Position numbers and translations under genes: made by a program
DNA from: Simiduia agarivorans SA1 = DSM 21679
Lineage (GTDB): Bacteria > Pseudomonadota > Gammaproteobacteria > Pseudomonadales > Cellvibrionaceae
NCBI RefSeq assembly: GCF_000305785.2
Contig: NC_018868.3
Span: 3,022,270-3,086,269, forward strand
Length of the DNA stretch: 64,000 nucleotides
Direction: 5' to 3'
Notes under the pieces: model-generated
Told to the model about the DNA's origin: nothing
Database searches by the model: none
The model's input: the letters and a program-made list of their open reading frames with translations, nothing else
Shown here: positions 49,118-59,631 of the stretch, one piece after another
How positions within the stretch are numbered: position 1 is the first letter of the stretch
Layout: every line of letters starts with the position of its first letter

Positions 49118-49552
49118 ATGAGCGAAAAACTGCGGCTGGTTTGCAGCCAATGCCAGACCATTAACCAATTTACCCCCGAACGACTGGCCGATGGTCCCAA
49201 GTGCGCCAAGTGCAAACAGGCGCTATTGAATGCCTCGCCGGTAGAGGTGAATGCCCACTCACTGCAGCGACACATTGCGCACAACGGTGTTCCGGTGCTG
49301 GTGGATTTCTGGGCGCCCTGGTGCGGCCCGTGCCGGCAATTTGCGCCGGTGTTCAGCCAGTTTGCCGCTGCTCAACCTGCCATCCGCTGCCTCAAACTCA
49401 ATACCGAAGCCGAACCGGCTGCCGGGTCCGCTTTCCAGATTCGTTCTATCCCAACGCTCGCCTTATTCCTTCAAGGCAGGGAACGGGCGCGTATCTCGGG
49501 CGCGTTGCCGCCGCAGCAGTTGAGCCAGTGGGTGCAGCAACAGTTGGGGTGA
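49118..49552 (+). CDS. trxC: Thioredoxin 2, 144 aa
   Basis: An N-terminal zinc site with two CxxC pairs (CSQCQT, CAKCKQ) precedes a thioredoxin domain with active site WAPWCGPCRQF. TrxC is a cytoplasmic disulfide reductase induced by oxidative stress in relatives. GAGAGGTAG lies before the ATG. Divergent from ybaN. Confidence 0.95.
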   Translation: MSEKLRLVCSQCQTINQFTPERLADGPKCAKCKQALLNASPVEVNAHSLQRHIAHNGVPVLVDFWAPWCGPCRQFAPVFSQFAAAQPAIRCLKLNTEAEPAAGSAFQIRSIPTLALFLQGRERARISGALPPQQLSQWVQQQLG

Positions 49553-49622
49553 CGTGACGCACGGAAATGACGCCTGCACTGGACTAGAATCTTCTGACCG
49601 ATACAAACAGCGGGACCGCGTT

Positions 49623-50528
49623 ATGTTTTCTCTCTCCAAACTTCATCAATCCCTTTTTCTGACCCTGTTGGGTGCAGGCCTTACCGCCTGTGGCGGTGGT
49701 TCCGGTTCAACAGAAACGGCCACCTTTAATCTGGCCATTACCGACGGGCCGGTGGAAATGGCGGACGCTGTACGGGTCACGTTTACCGAAGTGGAATTGA
49801 AACCTGCCGGTGGTCCGGCTGTCTCGATTACCCTGGACGAACCGTTGACTCTCAACCTGTTGGATTACCAGGGCAGCCTGAGCGAACCCTTGGTGCAGAA
49901 TGCGACCCTGCCTGCCGGCGAATACAATTGGGTGCGATTGGGTGTGGCCGATAACGCCGAGATAGAAATCAGTGGTGCCATCTATCCGTTGGAAATTCCC
50001 AGCAGCGCACAATCGGGGTTGAAACTCAATCGCGGTTTCACCCTGGCCGCGGGCGGCGTGTCCAGTTTCACGATTGATTTTGATCTGCGCAAATCAGTGC
50101 ATCAGGAAGGCACGGGCGATTATAAACTGCGCCCGACATTACGCATGGTAGACAATCTGGAGGTGGGCAGCATTTCAGGCACGGTGGCTGAAAGCTGGAT
50201 TACCGACGTGGAGTGCAACAATGGCGACAATAACGACACCGGCAATGCCGTGTATTTGTTTGCGGGTGCGGACGCCGAGGTAGCGGATATCAGCGGCGCG
50301 GCCACTGATCCCATCGCCACCGCGAGCGTGAACTGGAACAGCAACGCGTCGGCGTACGAATTCGGCTTTGGCTTTGTGGCTGCAGGCGATTACACCCTGG
50401 CGTTCACTTGCGATGCGATTCTGGATGACCCGATGGTAGTGGATGTGCTGGCATTCAGCATTCCGGTGAACGCCAGCGTCAGTGCCGATGCCGATACGCA
50501 AGTGCAGATCGGCGTGCCGGTACAATAA
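49623..50528 (+). CDS. DUF4382 lipoprotein, 301 aa
   Basis: Signal with lipobox GLTAC (Cys about 22) and a Gly/Ser linker, then the DUF4382 domain (FNLAITDGPVEMADAVRVTF, SSFTIDFDLRKSV). It ends with a beta-rich second part. Probably a lipid-anchored periplasmic or surface protein of unknown function. The ATG at 49623 is preferred over longer starts. Confidence 0.85.
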   Translation: MFSLSKLHQSLFLTLLGAGLTACGGGSGSTETATFNLAITDGPVEMADAVRVTFTEVELKPAGGPAVSITLDEPLTLNLLDYQGSLSEPLVQNATLPAGEYNWVRLGVADNAEIEISGAIYPLEIPSSAQSGLKLNRGFTLAAGGVSSFTIDFDLRKSVHQEGTGDYKLRPTLRMVDNLEVGSISGTVAESWITDVECNNGDNNDTGNAVYLFAGADAEVADISGAATDPIATASVNWNSNASAYEFGFGFVAAGDYTLAFTCDAILDDPMVVDVLAFSIPVNASVSADADTQVQIGVPVQ

Positions 50529-50530
50529 AC

Positions 50531-51676
50531 TCAGCGGCCGATCAGATCGCGGGCAATGATGAGTTTCATGATCTCGTTAGTGCCCGCGTAAATCTTCTGG
50601 ACCCGGGAATCCGCCCACGCGCGGGCCACCGGGTATTCCCACATATAGCCATAGCCTCCGTGCAGCTGCATGCATTCGTCAGCCACTTTGCATTGCAGGT
50701 CGGTGCAGAGTAATTTGGCTTTGGCGGCGGTGGGCACGTCGAGTTTGCCCTCCAGGTGCAGTTCCAGACACTTGTCGACAAAGACCCGCTGCATGGTGAT
50801 TTCCGCGCTCAATTGGGCCAGCACAAACTGGGTGTTCTGGAACTGGCTGATCGGTTTGCCAAAGGCTTTGCGCTCGCGCACGTAATCGAGCGTGTGTTGC
50901 AAAATGGATTCCGCCGACGCCACCGCATTAATGGCAACCGACAAGCGCTCCTGCGGCAGTTCCTGCATCAGGTAAATAAATCCCTGACCTTCCTGGCCCA
51001 ATAAATTGGCTTTGGGCACGCGCACGTCCTGGAAAAACAGCTCGGAAGTGTCCTGCGCTTTCATGCCCACTTTTTCGAGATTTTTACCGCGGCTGAAGCC
51101 GGGGCTGTCGGTGTCCACCAGCAGCAGGCTGGTACCGGCGGCGCCGGCACTGGGATCGGTTTTGGCAACAACGATCACCAGGTTGGCGAGTTGGCCGTTG
51201 GTGATAAAGGTTTTGGACCCATTCAATACGTAGTGATCGCCGTCGGGCATCGCCGTGGTCTGCACCGATTGTAAATCGGAGCCGGTGCCGGGTTCGGTCA
51301 TGGCGATGGCGGTGATGATCTCGCCGCTCACACAGCCGGGCAGATAGCGCTGTTTTTGTTCTTCGCTGCCCAAGCGGATCAGGTAGGGCACGGCGATATC
51401 GGAGTGCAGGCCCCAGCCAATGCCGGACAGACCTGCGCGTGAGACTTCTTCATCGACAATGGCGTTGTAGCGGAAATCCACGCCCACGCCGCCGTAGGCT
51501 TCCGGTACAGTCGGCGCAAGAAAACCCTGCTCGCCGGCTTTGAGCCAGAGCGCCGGGTCCACGTGGCCCTGCTTTTCCCAGTCGGCGTGGTGCGGCGCAG
51601 CTTCGGCGGCGAGGAAGCGGCGCAGGTTGTCGCGAAAGAGTTCGTGTTCGGCGTCGAACAGGGTGCGGGGGATCAT
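50531..51676 (-). CDS. Acyl-CoA dehydrogenase, 381 aa
   Basis: FAD-binding and substrate segments IAMTEPGTGSDLQ, RKAFGKPISQFQ and LHGGYGYMWEYPVARAWAD are clear. The base usually in YEGT is absent (IYAGTNEIM); the Glu in LPQERL may serve instead, as in long-chain and isovaleryl types. It introduces a double bond in acyl-CoA. It stands alone. Confidence 0.92.
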   Translation of the reverse strand: MIPRTLFDAEHELFRDNLRRFLAAEAAPHHADWEKQGHVDPALWLKAGEQGFLAPTVPEAYGGVGVDFRYNAIVDEEVSRAGLSGIGWGLHSDIAVPYLIRLGSEEQKQRYLPGCVSGEIITAIAMTEPGTGSDLQSVQTTAMPDGDHYVLNGSKTFITNGQLANLVIVVAKTDPSAGAAGTSLLLVDTDSPGFSRGKNLEKVGMKAQDTSELFFQDVRVPKANLLGQEGQGFIYLMQELPQERLSVAINAVASAESILQHTLDYVRERKAFGKPISQFQNTQFVLAQLSAEITMQRVFVDKCLELHLEGKLDVPTAAKAKLLCTDLQCKVADECMQLHGGYGYMWEYPVARAWADSRVQKIYAGTNEIMKLIIARDLIGR

Positions 51677-51801
51677 GGCGTCTGTCTCCTGTGAGTCATC
51701 GGATTAAATTACCGCCTGGCTGACGGCCCGGCTATGACCTCAGGTGACATTTGCGCTGACCTGAACGATATAATCCGTTATCCCCTTTCCGGAACAGACC
51801 C

Positions 51802-53574
51802 ATGCGACGCAACCGTTTTGATCACACCGGCGAAGGCCTCAGTTGGCAGACCTTCCGCACCCTCGTGCCGTTCCTGTTCGAATACCGCACCCGGGTGGCC
51901 CTGGCCCTGGCCTGTCTGGTGTTGGCCAAGGTGGCGAGTGTGGGGCTGCCGTTTGTGCTCAAGTACCTGGTGGATGGCCTGGATGCCGAAGCCGGCACGC
52001 TGGTGGCCTTGCCGCTGGGGCTCTTGTTGGCCTATGGCGGGGTGCGGCTCAGCACGGTGCTGTTCGGCGAATTGCGCGATACCCTGTTTGGCCGGGTGAC
52101 CGAGCGGGCTATGCGTCGGGTAGGCCTGAAAGTATTCGAGCACCTGCACAACCTCGATCTGGCCTTTCACCTGGATCGGCGCACCGGGGGGTTGGCGCGC
52201 GACATTGAGCGCGGTAATTCCGGTATCAGTTTTTTGCTCCGGTTCATGGTGTTCAATATCGTGCCCACCCTGTTGGAAGTGGGCATGGTGGTGGGGGTGT
52301 TGCTGATTAACTACGCGCCCGGTTTTGCCCTGATCACGCTCGCCTCGGTGGTGCTGTATGTGGCGTTTTCCATTTGGGCCACCGAGTGGCGCACGGGCTT
52401 TGTGCGTCAGGCCAATGAAGCCGAATCCGCTTCCAGCGCCCGCAGTGTGGACAGCCTGCTGAATTTCGAAACGGTCAAATACTTTGGCAACGAAGCTTTT
52501 GAGGCCGAGCGCTACGATCGCGAGCTGGCCGCGTGGGAGCAGGCCCGGCGCAAAAACCGGTTGAGTTTGTTCGCGCTCAATGGTGGGCAGGCGCTGATTG
52601 TGGCCAGCGCCATGACCGCCATGATGGTGTTGGCGGCAATAAAGGTGCAGGCCGGTGACATGACCATTGGCGATTTTGTGTTGATCAATGCGTTCATGAT
52701 GCAGATTTTTTTGCCGCTGAATTTTCTCGGGTTTGTGTACCGGGAAATGAAAGGCGCCTTTGCCGGTATTGAACGCATGTTTGCATTGTTGCGGCGAGCA
52801 CCTGCCGTGCAGGATAAGGCCGACGCGCTGGCGCTGACGGTGCCTGAAGGCCGGGTGAGTTTTGAGCAGGTCAGCTTTGGTTACAGCCCGGAGCGGTCGT
52901 TGATTGACAACCTGAGCTTTGAGGTTGAACCGCGCCAGAAACTGGCGATAGTGGGCCCGAGCGGTGCGGGTAAATCTACCCTGTTTAAACTGCTATTCCG
53001 GTTTTACGATATTCAGTCCGGCTGCATCAGAATTGACGGTCAGGACATCAGCCAGGTATCGCAGCACAGCCTGCGCCAGGCCATCGGCGTGGTGCCGCAG
53101 GATACGGTGTTGTTCAACACGTCCATTGTGGAAAATGTCCGTTATGGCCGGGTCGACGCCACCGATGAGGACGTGCGCGAGGCCCTGCGCCTGGCGCATC
53201 TGGATGAATTTGTGGCGCGCTTGCCCGAGGGTTGGGATACCCAGGTGGGCGAGCGCGGCCTGAAGCTTTCCGGTGGTGAAAAGCAGCGCATTGCCATTGC
53301 CCGCGCGTTGCTTAAGCGGCCGCCGATCATGGTGTTTGACGAGGCCACCTCGTCGCTCGACAGCCAGGCTGAACGAGCGATCATGACCGCCATTAACGAA
53401 GTGGCCCGGCACCAGACCACACTGGTGATTGCGCACCGCTTATCAACAGTAGTGGATGCGGATCAGATACTGGTATTGCGCGAAGGCCAGGTGGCAGAGC
53501 GGGGCACCCACCCGCAGCTGCTGGCCGCGGGCGGGGTCTACGCGGGCCTGTGGCGCGCGCAGCAGCAGGAATGA
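51802..53574 (+). CDS. Atm1-type ABC exporter, 590 aa
   Basis: Six-helix membrane domain with NFETVKYFGNE (the ATM1 glutathione-site region), then an ATPase domain with Walker A GPSGAGKST at about 385, signature LSGGEKQR at about 488 and Walker B VFDEATSSLD. Atm1-like exporters move glutathione-bound metal or sulfur compounds. The full half-transporter length suggests a homodimer. Confidence 0.9.
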   Translation: MRRNRFDHTGEGLSWQTFRTLVPFLFEYRTRVALALACLVLAKVASVGLPFVLKYLVDGLDAEAGTLVALPLGLLLAYGGVRLSTVLFGELRDTLFGRVTERAMRRVGLKVFEHLHNLDLAFHLDRRTGGLARDIERGNSGISFLLRFMVFNIVPTLLEVGMVVGVLLINYAPGFALITLASVVLYVAFSIWATEWRTGFVRQANEAESASSARSVDSLLNFETVKYFGNEAFEAERYDRELAAWEQARRKNRLSLFALNGGQALIVASAMTAMMVLAAIKVQAGDMTIGDFVLINAFMMQIFLPLNFLGFVYREMKGAFAGIERMFALLRRAPAVQDKADALALTVPEGRVSFEQVSFGYSPERSLIDNLSFEVEPRQKLAIVGPSGAGKSTLFKLLFRFYDIQSGCIRIDGQDISQVSQHSLRQAIGVVPQDTVLFNTSIVENVRYGRVDATDEDVREALRLAHLDEFVARLPEGWDTQVGERGLKLSGGEKQRIAIARALLKRPPIMVFDEATSSLDSQAERAIMTAINEVARHQTTLVIAHRLSTVVDADQILVLREGQVAERGTHPQLLAAGGVYAGLWRAQQQE

Positions 53575-53601
53575 TATTTTCTAATCGCTAGCTGCTAGTT
53601 T

Positions 53602-53997
53602 CTAGTATCGGGCCAGCGCGATATCAGCGGGCAATGGTGCGTCGCCCCGGAAGAACTGCAGTTCAGCGGCCGATACCGGCTGGCCCAGAATCATGGTCAG
53701 TTCGCGCGCGATCGCATCGGCATCAACACCTTCCGGCAAGGTGTCGGTCTGGCTCAGTTTCTTCGTGTGTTTATCCAGCGCAGAGGTGCCGCCGGCGGGG
53801 AGATAAATGGCACCGGTGGTCAAGTCGACGGCAAAAGCGACCACGCCGGGTAAAATGCCAAAGAGCAATCCGGCTGCATCCAGGATCACGACGGTCGGAT
53901 CCACCTTGCCATCGGTTTGTCCCACCCGCTCGGGGTAGAGAAAATAGCCACAGCCCGCGAGCTGCAGGGCCAGAAGGTAAACGGCGATTTTTTTCAT
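53602..53997 (-). CDS. YceK-like lipoprotein, 131 aa
   Basis: Signal MKKIAVYLLALQLAGC, then YPERVGQTDGKVDP, DAAGLLFGILPGVVAFAVDL and TGAIYLPAG, like YceK-related small lipoproteins. Function unknown. It follows the AraC-type gene by nine bases on the same strand. Confidence 0.8.
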   Translation of the reverse strand: MKKIAVYLLALQLAGCGYFLYPERVGQTDGKVDPTVVILDAAGLLFGILPGVVAFAVDLTTGAIYLPAGGTSALDKHTKKLSQTDTLPEGVDADAIARELTMILGQPVSAAELQFFRGDAPLPADIALARY

Positions 53998-54006
53998 AGT
54001 GGGTAT

Positions 54007-55044
54007 CTACTTGCGTTGTTTAGAGTCTTTATAGGCGCCAGGGGTCAGGCCTGTCCAGCGTTTGAATGCCTTGTAAAACACGCTGGGGTCGGAAAACCCC
54101 ATTTTATAGGCAATGTCCTGGGCTGGCAGTGCGTCATGTAACAAAAAGTGAATGGCCAGCCGGCAGCGCACGGCATCTTTGATTTCCTGAAAACTGTTGC
54201 CTTCCTCTTTCAACCGGCGTCGCAAGGTCTGGCTGGTGAGGTGCAGGGCGTCGGCAACCTGCTCCAGACTGAACTCTTCGCCGGTGCCGCCCTGATCCAC
54301 CGCCTGATGCAAAAACTTGCGCACCTGTGCCGACACGCTGGCATCGCGCCGGTAATGGCTCAGCAGGCTGGCGGGCGCCTGTTCCAGAAACAGTTTAAGA
54401 CTGGCTTCGGTTTGCTGAATGCGCTCCTCTAAAAACCGGCTGGCAAAGGTGACCTGATTTCGGGTTTGTCCATAGTGCGGTTGGATACCAAAGATGGCTT
54501 CGGCTTCTTGTTCAGCCTCCGGCCCCGGACTCGGTGCCTCAAAATCGATGCGCGCCACCAGCAGCTTTTTATCGATCAGCCAGCTGGCCCAGCGGATAAA
54601 AATCAGCGCCAGGGTTTCCATGTAAAACAGGTTGCTGAGTGGTGCCGGAGGCGGTGGTTGTTGGCTGAAAATGAAGCTGGCTTCGCTGTCGTTTTCGGTC
54701 AGCGACAGCTGAATATCATCACTCACCAGGGTAAAAAAACGCCCGGCGCGTTCATAGGCTTTACGCAGATTGGCGGTGCCAATGCAGGCGTGGCACATCA
54801 TGGCAAAGGTGCCGGGTTTAAGGGCGCGGGCACTGTAGCCCCCGGTTTCATCGCCGGTGAGTGCCCACACGTGCTGCATTAACAGCACGTAGTCGTCTAC
54901 CGGTAAACGCTCACCGCGGGCGATGGCGGCCAGGCAATCGGGTTTGCGCGCTAGCGGTGCTAACAGCGTCGAGCGGGAAAAGCCCAGGTGTTCGGCACCC
55001 ACCAATAAGTGTTCGACATAGTGGTGGGCAACGCTGTGATTCAT
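54007..55044 (-). CDS. AraC-family transcription regulator, 345 aa
   Basis: An N-terminal AraC-type ligand domain (about 1-200, PF12625-like) and a C-terminal double helix-turn-helix (FSLEQVADALHLTSQTLRRR ... IAYKMGFSDPSVFYKAFKRW). Ligand and targets are unknown; the adjacent lipoprotein gene is a candidate. Confidence 0.92.
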   Translation of the reverse strand: MNHSVAHHYVEHLLVGAEHLGFSRSTLLAPLARKPDCLAAIARGERLPVDDYVLLMQHVWALTGDETGGYSARALKPGTFAMMCHACIGTANLRKAYERAGRFFTLVSDDIQLSLTENDSEASFIFSQQPPPPAPLSNLFYMETLALIFIRWASWLIDKKLLVARIDFEAPSPGPEAEQEAEAIFGIQPHYGQTRNQVTFASRFLEERIQQTEASLKLFLEQAPASLLSHYRRDASVSAQVRKFLHQAVDQGGTGEEFSLEQVADALHLTSQTLRRRLKEEGNSFQEIKDAVRCRLAIHFLLHDALPAQDIAYKMGFSDPSVFYKAFKRWTGLTPGAYKDSKQRK

Positions 55045-55056
55045 GCTGGCGCGGGA

Positions 55057-55746
55057 TCAGATGCCCGGCTCAACCGGCGCATGCAGGGTTTCCACTTCGC
55101 CATCGCGCCCCAGCAGCAACACGTCCGCCGGGCGGTTGGCAAACAGGCCGTTGGCGATCACGCCGACTATCTGGTTGATGGCTGCTTCCATGGCGGCGGG
55201 CTCGGTAATGTGCAGGCCATGCACATCGAGGATTTCGCCGCCGTTATCGGTGATGACACCGGCGCGGTGCACCGGGTCGCCGCCGAGCTTGACCAGCTGC
55301 CGGGCCACATGCGCCCGGGCCATGGGAATCACTTCCACTGGCAGGGGGAATTGGCCCAGGGTTTCCACCCATTTGGAGCCGTCGGCAATGCAGACAAATT
55401 CCTGCGCCACGGCGGCAACAATTTTTTCCCGGGTGAGGGCGGCGCCGCCGCCCTTGATCAGGTTCAGGCGTGGGTCGGTTTCATCGGCACCATCCACATA
55501 GACCACCACCTCATCGACCGCGTTCAGGTCGTACACCGGGATGCCGTGAGCCTTCAGGCGCTCGGCCGAGGCTTCACTGCTGGCCACGGCGCCATCGAAA
55601 TGGCCCTTGATGTCGGCCAGGTAATCGATGAAGTAGTTGGCCGTGGAGCCGGTGCCGACGCCCACAATGCTGCGGGTGTCCAACTTGGGTTTGATGTAAT
55701 CCACGGCGGCGCGGGCGACGGCCTGTTTCAGCTGGTCCTGGTTCAT
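55057..55746 (-). CDS. rpiA: Ribose-5-phosphate isomerase A, 229 aa
   Basis: [33 protein letters not shown] and [11 protein letters not shown] with typical length identify RpiA, which interconverts ribulose 5-phosphate and ribose 5-phosphate. Divergent from ilvA, 158 bases apart. Confidence 0.96.
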   Translation of the reverse strand: MNQDQLKQAVARAAVDYIKPKLDTRSIVGVGTGSTANYFIDYLADIKGHFDGAVASSEASAERLKAHGIPVYDLNAVDEVVVYVDGADETDPRLNLIKGGGAALTREKIVAAVAQEFVCIADGSKWVETLGQFPLPVEVIPMARAHVARQLVKLGGDPVHRAGVITDNGGEILDVHGLHITEPAAMEAAINQIVGVIANGLFANRPADVLLLGRDGEVETLHAPVEPGI

Positions 55747-55904
55747 TGTGTGCTCCTGAGGCTGGGTCGGGGATTATAACAGGGGGTGAAGGCGGGGCAT
55801 AAATTGTTTACTATCGCTTTCCGCGCACGAATGTCGCGCAAAACGGATTTTTTTACCCAAAAATTTCCCACTTTTCAGTCTTTTGGTCCGGTTCAGAGTC
55901 AGTT

Positions 55905-57443
55905 ATGCCAGAGTCCTACATCAAGCGCATCCTCAATGCGCGCATTTACGATGTCGCCGTGGAAACCCCCCTCGACGAGGCGCGGGCTCTGTCGATTCGT
56001 CTGGACAACCGGGTGTTGCTCAAGCGCGAAGACCTCCAGCCGGTGTTTTCATTCAAAATCCGCGGTGCTTATAACAAATTGCTGCAGCTGAGCCAGGCCG
56101 AGCGCGAGGCCGGTGTGGTCACTGCCAGTGCGGGCAACCACGCCCAGGGACTTGCCTTGGGCGCGCAGAAACTGGGTGTCAAAGCCACCATCGTGATGCC
56201 GCGCACCACGCCCTCTATCAAAGTGGATGCCGTCCGGGCCCGGGGCGCGCGCGTGGTATTGCACGGTGATGCGTTTGACGAGGCTTTAGCGCACGCGCTC
56301 AAACTCACCAAAGACAAGGGCATGACCTATGTGCCGCCCTACGATGACCCGGATGTGATCGCCGGCCAGGGCACCATCGGTCTGGAAATCCTGCGCCAGT
56401 ACCCGGGCGATATCGATGCCATTTTTCTCGCCGTGGGTGGTGGCGGCCTGTGCGCCGGCGTCGCCGCTTACATCAAGTATGTGCGCCCCGACATCAAAAT
56501 CATCGCGGTGGAACCGGAAGACGCGGCCTGCCTGAAAGCGGCCATGGAAAAGGGTAAACGCGTGGTGCTGCCGCAGGTGGGCCTGTTTGCCGATGGCGTG
56601 GCGGTGGCCCAGATCGGCAAGGAACCCTTCCGCGTGATGCGCAAAACCGTGGATGAATGCATGACCGTCAGCACCGATGAGATCTGCGCTGGCATCAAGG
56701 ATATTTTTGAGGATACCCGCTCCATTGCCGAACCCGCCGGTGCAGTGGCGCTGGCCGGCATGAAAAAATACGTGGACCAGCGCGGCGTCAAAGGCCAGAC
56801 CCTGGTGGCGGTGGTGAGTGGTGCCAATACCAATTTCGACCGGTTGCGATACATTTCCGAGCGCACGGAAATCGGTGAAAAGCGCGAGGCGATTCTCGCG
56901 GTCACCATTCCGGAGCGCCCCGGTGCCTACAAACAGTTTTGCCAGGCCATCGGCAAGCGCAATATCACCGAGTTTAACTACCGCTATGGCGACCCGAGCG
57001 CTGCGCGGATTTTTGTGGGGGTGTCGGTAACCACCGACCCGGCCGACCGGATTTCCCTGGTGGCCGAGTTGCAGGCCAAGGGCTACCCGGTCGCCGATAT
57101 GACCGACAACGAGATGGCCAAGCTGCACATCCGTCACATGGTGGGCGGTAAGGCACCGCAGGTCAGCCACGAACGCGTGCTCCGGTTTGAGTTCCCCGAA
57201 CGCCCCGGTGCGCTGTATAACTTCCTCACCAAGGTGGCCGGCCGCTGGAACATTACCCTGTTTCACTACCGCAACCACGGTGCGGCTTATGGGCGGGTGC
57301 TGGTGGGCATGGCCGTGCCGCCGGCGGAAACCCAGATGCTCACCAGCTTCCTCGATGACCTGGGCTACCCCTGGTGGGATGAAACCCAGAATCCGGCCTA
57401 CACCTTTTTCCTGGGTGCCAACGGCCTGTCCTCAGAGCATTGA
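55905..57443 (+). CDS. ilvA: Threonine ammonia-lyase, biosynthetic, 512 aa
   Basis: PLP lysine at K51 in FSFKIRGAYNKL, glycine loop VGGGGLCAGVA near 175, and two C-terminal ACT-like regulatory domains (about 330-505), as in isoleucine-inhibited biosynthetic IlvA. It makes 2-oxobutanoate from threonine. Confidence 0.96.
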   Translation: MPESYIKRILNARIYDVAVETPLDEARALSIRLDNRVLLKREDLQPVFSFKIRGAYNKLLQLSQAEREAGVVTASAGNHAQGLALGAQKLGVKATIVMPRTTPSIKVDAVRARGARVVLHGDAFDEALAHALKLTKDKGMTYVPPYDDPDVIAGQGTIGLEILRQYPGDIDAIFLAVGGGGLCAGVAAYIKYVRPDIKIIAVEPEDAACLKAAMEKGKRVVLPQVGLFADGVAVAQIGKEPFRVMRKTVDECMTVSTDEICAGIKDIFEDTRSIAEPAGAVALAGMKKYVDQRGVKGQTLVAVVSGANTNFDRLRYISERTEIGEKREAILAVTIPERPGAYKQFCQAIGKRNITEFNYRYGDPSAARIFVGVSVTTDPADRISLVAELQAKGYPVADMTDNEMAKLHIRHMVGGKAPQVSHERVLRFEFPERPGALYNFLTKVAGRWNITLFHYRNHGAAYGRVLVGMAVPPAETQMLTSFLDDLGYPWWDETQNPAYTFFLGANGLSSEH

Positions 57444-57659
57444 AACCCGCGCCAGCACTGGCGTGTGACGGGGTTCTCAGGTTTTTGGATTGGTACTTTC
57501 CGCTTAATTGGTGCGGCTGTATGCTTTTTATTCACAAAATGCCTTTTAAGTAGTTGGGCTTTTAAGAAGTTTCGGGTATAAATATCGCCCCCGTCTGATG
57601 TTTTCGTTGGGTTGGGGCGTGGATGCAGGTTGTCCACTTAAAAAAACAAAGGTGATGTC

Positions 57660-57797
57660 ATGAAAAACGATGTACTGACCATCACTGCGCTGGTATTTGT
57701 TATTGGGGTTTTGGTAACGGGTGTATTCAGTAGCGAGTGGTTCGAGGATGAACCGGAAGTGCCCACCGCCCTGTTGCAGGGTGTGGCGACGCGCTGA
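57660..57797 (+). CDS. Small membrane protein, 45 aa
   Basis: AAAGGTGATGTC precedes ATG. A hydrophobic helix (VLTITALVFVIGVLVTGVF) is followed by an acidic stretch (SSEWFEDEPEVP) and ends ...VATR. A single terminator follows. The size and signals suggest a real small gene, but the family is not recognised. Confidence 0.6.
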   Translation: MKNDVLTITALVFVIGVLVTGVFSSEWFEDEPEVPTALLQGVATR

Positions 57798-57863
57798 TCA
57801 GTAGCTAGGGAAAGCGCACACTGCCGTAAAGTCTGGTAGTTTGAGCGCAGCGATACAAGATGT

Positions 57864-57897
57864 ATAAAAAAGGGTGCCTTCTGGGCGCCCTTTTTTT
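57864..57897 (+). terminator. Rho-independent terminator
   Basis: AAAAAAAGGGTGCC, loop TTCTG, GGCGCCC followed by seven T; serves the small gene and, from the other side, the chemoreceptor gene. Confidence 0.85.
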
Positions 57898-57905
57898 ATG
57901 CCTGC

Positions 57906-59549
57906 TTAAACCTTAAAACCCGCCAGCAGGGTCTGCAGGTTCACCGCCAATTCGTTCATATTTCGGCTGGCGTTGGCCGCCTGGCCAATGTTGCTGGTGG
58001 TGCTCATGGATTGCTGATCGATTTCCGACAGGTTTTCGTTCAGCTCAACGATGACGGCCGATTGTTCTTCCGCGGCGGTGGCAATCTGAATCGACATCTG
58101 GGTAATCTGATCCACGGCCGCGTTGATGGACGTGAGTGCTTCGTTCGCAGCGGTGGCTGAGTCAACAGTGGCCATGGCGTCACTGGCTGCAGCGCGCATG
58201 CCTTCCACAGCATCTTCCACTCCCGATTGCAACGCACCTAGCATCTGTTGAATGTGCAAGGTGGAATCCTGAGTTTTGCTGGCCAGTGTGCGCACTTCAT
58301 CGGCGACCACGGCAAAACCTCTGCCTTGTTCGCCCGCGCGCGCGGCTTCGATAGCGGCATTGAGGGCGAGCAGATTGGTTTGTTCTGCGATACCGCTGAT
58401 CACATCGAGCACGGAATTGGCGTCGCTGGCCTGCTGCTGGACTTTGCTGATCAACTCCGAGGTGTTTTCCACCAGTTTGGCGAGCGACGCAATCTGTTCT
58501 TTGGTGGTATTCACCGTGCTGGAGCCATCACTGGTCAGCTTGTTGGCGGTTTGTGCCTGCTCGGCGGTGAGGTTGGTGTTCTCGGCAATTTCGGTCACGG
58601 TTTTTGACAGCTCTGCAACCGAGGCCACCAACGCCCGGATGGCATTGTTCTGCGCGGACATGGTGGCGCGGTTGGCGTCACCGAGTGTGTGCATGTTATC
58701 CGAGGCTGCGCGCACTTCATCGGCTGTGTGTTTGGCGCTGGCGACGGTTTTCTGCAGTTTATCCATGAACAAATTGAAGCTGGCAGACAGGCTGCCCAGT
58801 TCATCTTTGGTTTTCAGCCGGGTGCGGCTGGTGAGATCGCCCTCACCCCGCGCAATGTCGGCCATGGTGGCGTTGATCTGGTTCAGACCCTGGGTGAATA
58901 AGGGCGGGAGCACAAACAGGGCCAGTGCGCCAAAGGCGCCGGCAACCACCAGTAAGACGGTTGCATGCGTGCCGGCATCATCGGCGTCCTGTTGTGCTTG
59001 CGCGACAAACCGGGTGACTGCGGCCTGGTGCGCCTCGCCGGCCTGGTCGAGTCTGCTGCGCAGGTCGGAAAACCGCTTGGCGACGTCACCGTAGCTGAGC
59101 GCGGTCAGGGCTGGGTCGCCCGCTTCCAGCAACGCCCGTTGTCTCAGCAGGCTTGCCGATGCGCTGACCCAATCGGCATGAAGCTCCCTGATGGCCTGTG
59201 ACGGTGCCACTTGTGCGATAGCGGGTGACAATTGGCTGGCCTGGAGCGCGCGGTCGAGCGCCTGCTGCTGATTCTCCTTCAGGCTTTCATTCAGCGACCC
59301 GTAGTTGGGGTTGTCGGCGCTCAGGAATACCAGGCTTCGCTCGGCGGCCTGGGCCTGGTACATGTCCCGGTCGGCCTGCAACAAGAGGTCGAGCGCATTC
59401 AGGTATTTGTTGCCGAGCTCTTCTGCATCTCCGGCCAGCGTGTTTTTGATCATCAGGCCGTTGATGCCCACCATCAGATTGAGCACCAATAGCAGGCCAA
59501 TGGGCAGGCTGATTTTCCAGCGATAGGAAAGATTGTGGAACCAGGTCAT
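57906..59549 (-). CDS. Methyl-accepting chemotaxis protein, 547 aa
   Basis: N-terminal transmembrane helix (about 13-33), helical sensor with the 4HB layout (35-190), second helix (about 194-213), HAMP (about 215-268) and the signalling core with [20 protein letters not shown]. It passes ligand signals to CheA. No che genes nearby. Confidence 0.93.
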   Translation of the reverse strand: MTWFHNLSYRWKISLPIGLLLVLNLMVGINGLMIKNTLAGDAEELGNKYLNALDLLLQADRDMYQAQAAERSLVFLSADNPNYGSLNESLKENQQQALDRALQASQLSPAIAQVAPSQAIRELHADWVSASASLLRQRALLEAGDPALTALSYGDVAKRFSDLRSRLDQAGEAHQAAVTRFVAQAQQDADDAGTHATVLLVVAGAFGALALFVLPPLFTQGLNQINATMADIARGEGDLTSRTRLKTKDELGSLSASFNLFMDKLQKTVASAKHTADEVRAASDNMHTLGDANRATMSAQNNAIRALVASVAELSKTVTEIAENTNLTAEQAQTANKLTSDGSSTVNTTKEQIASLAKLVENTSELISKVQQQASDANSVLDVISGIAEQTNLLALNAAIEAARAGEQGRGFAVVADEVRTLASKTQDSTLHIQQMLGALQSGVEDAVEGMRAAASDAMATVDSATAANEALTSINAAVDQITQMSIQIATAAEEQSAVIVELNENLSEIDQQSMSTTSNIGQAANASRNMNELAVNLQTLLAGFKV

Positions 59550-59631
59550 GAATTGCTCCGGAGAATCGACAGGGCATGCTCAGTATGTCGGCTGTTAGCC
59601 GCGAGCCCTTAGTCGTCAGTATAGGCAGCAA

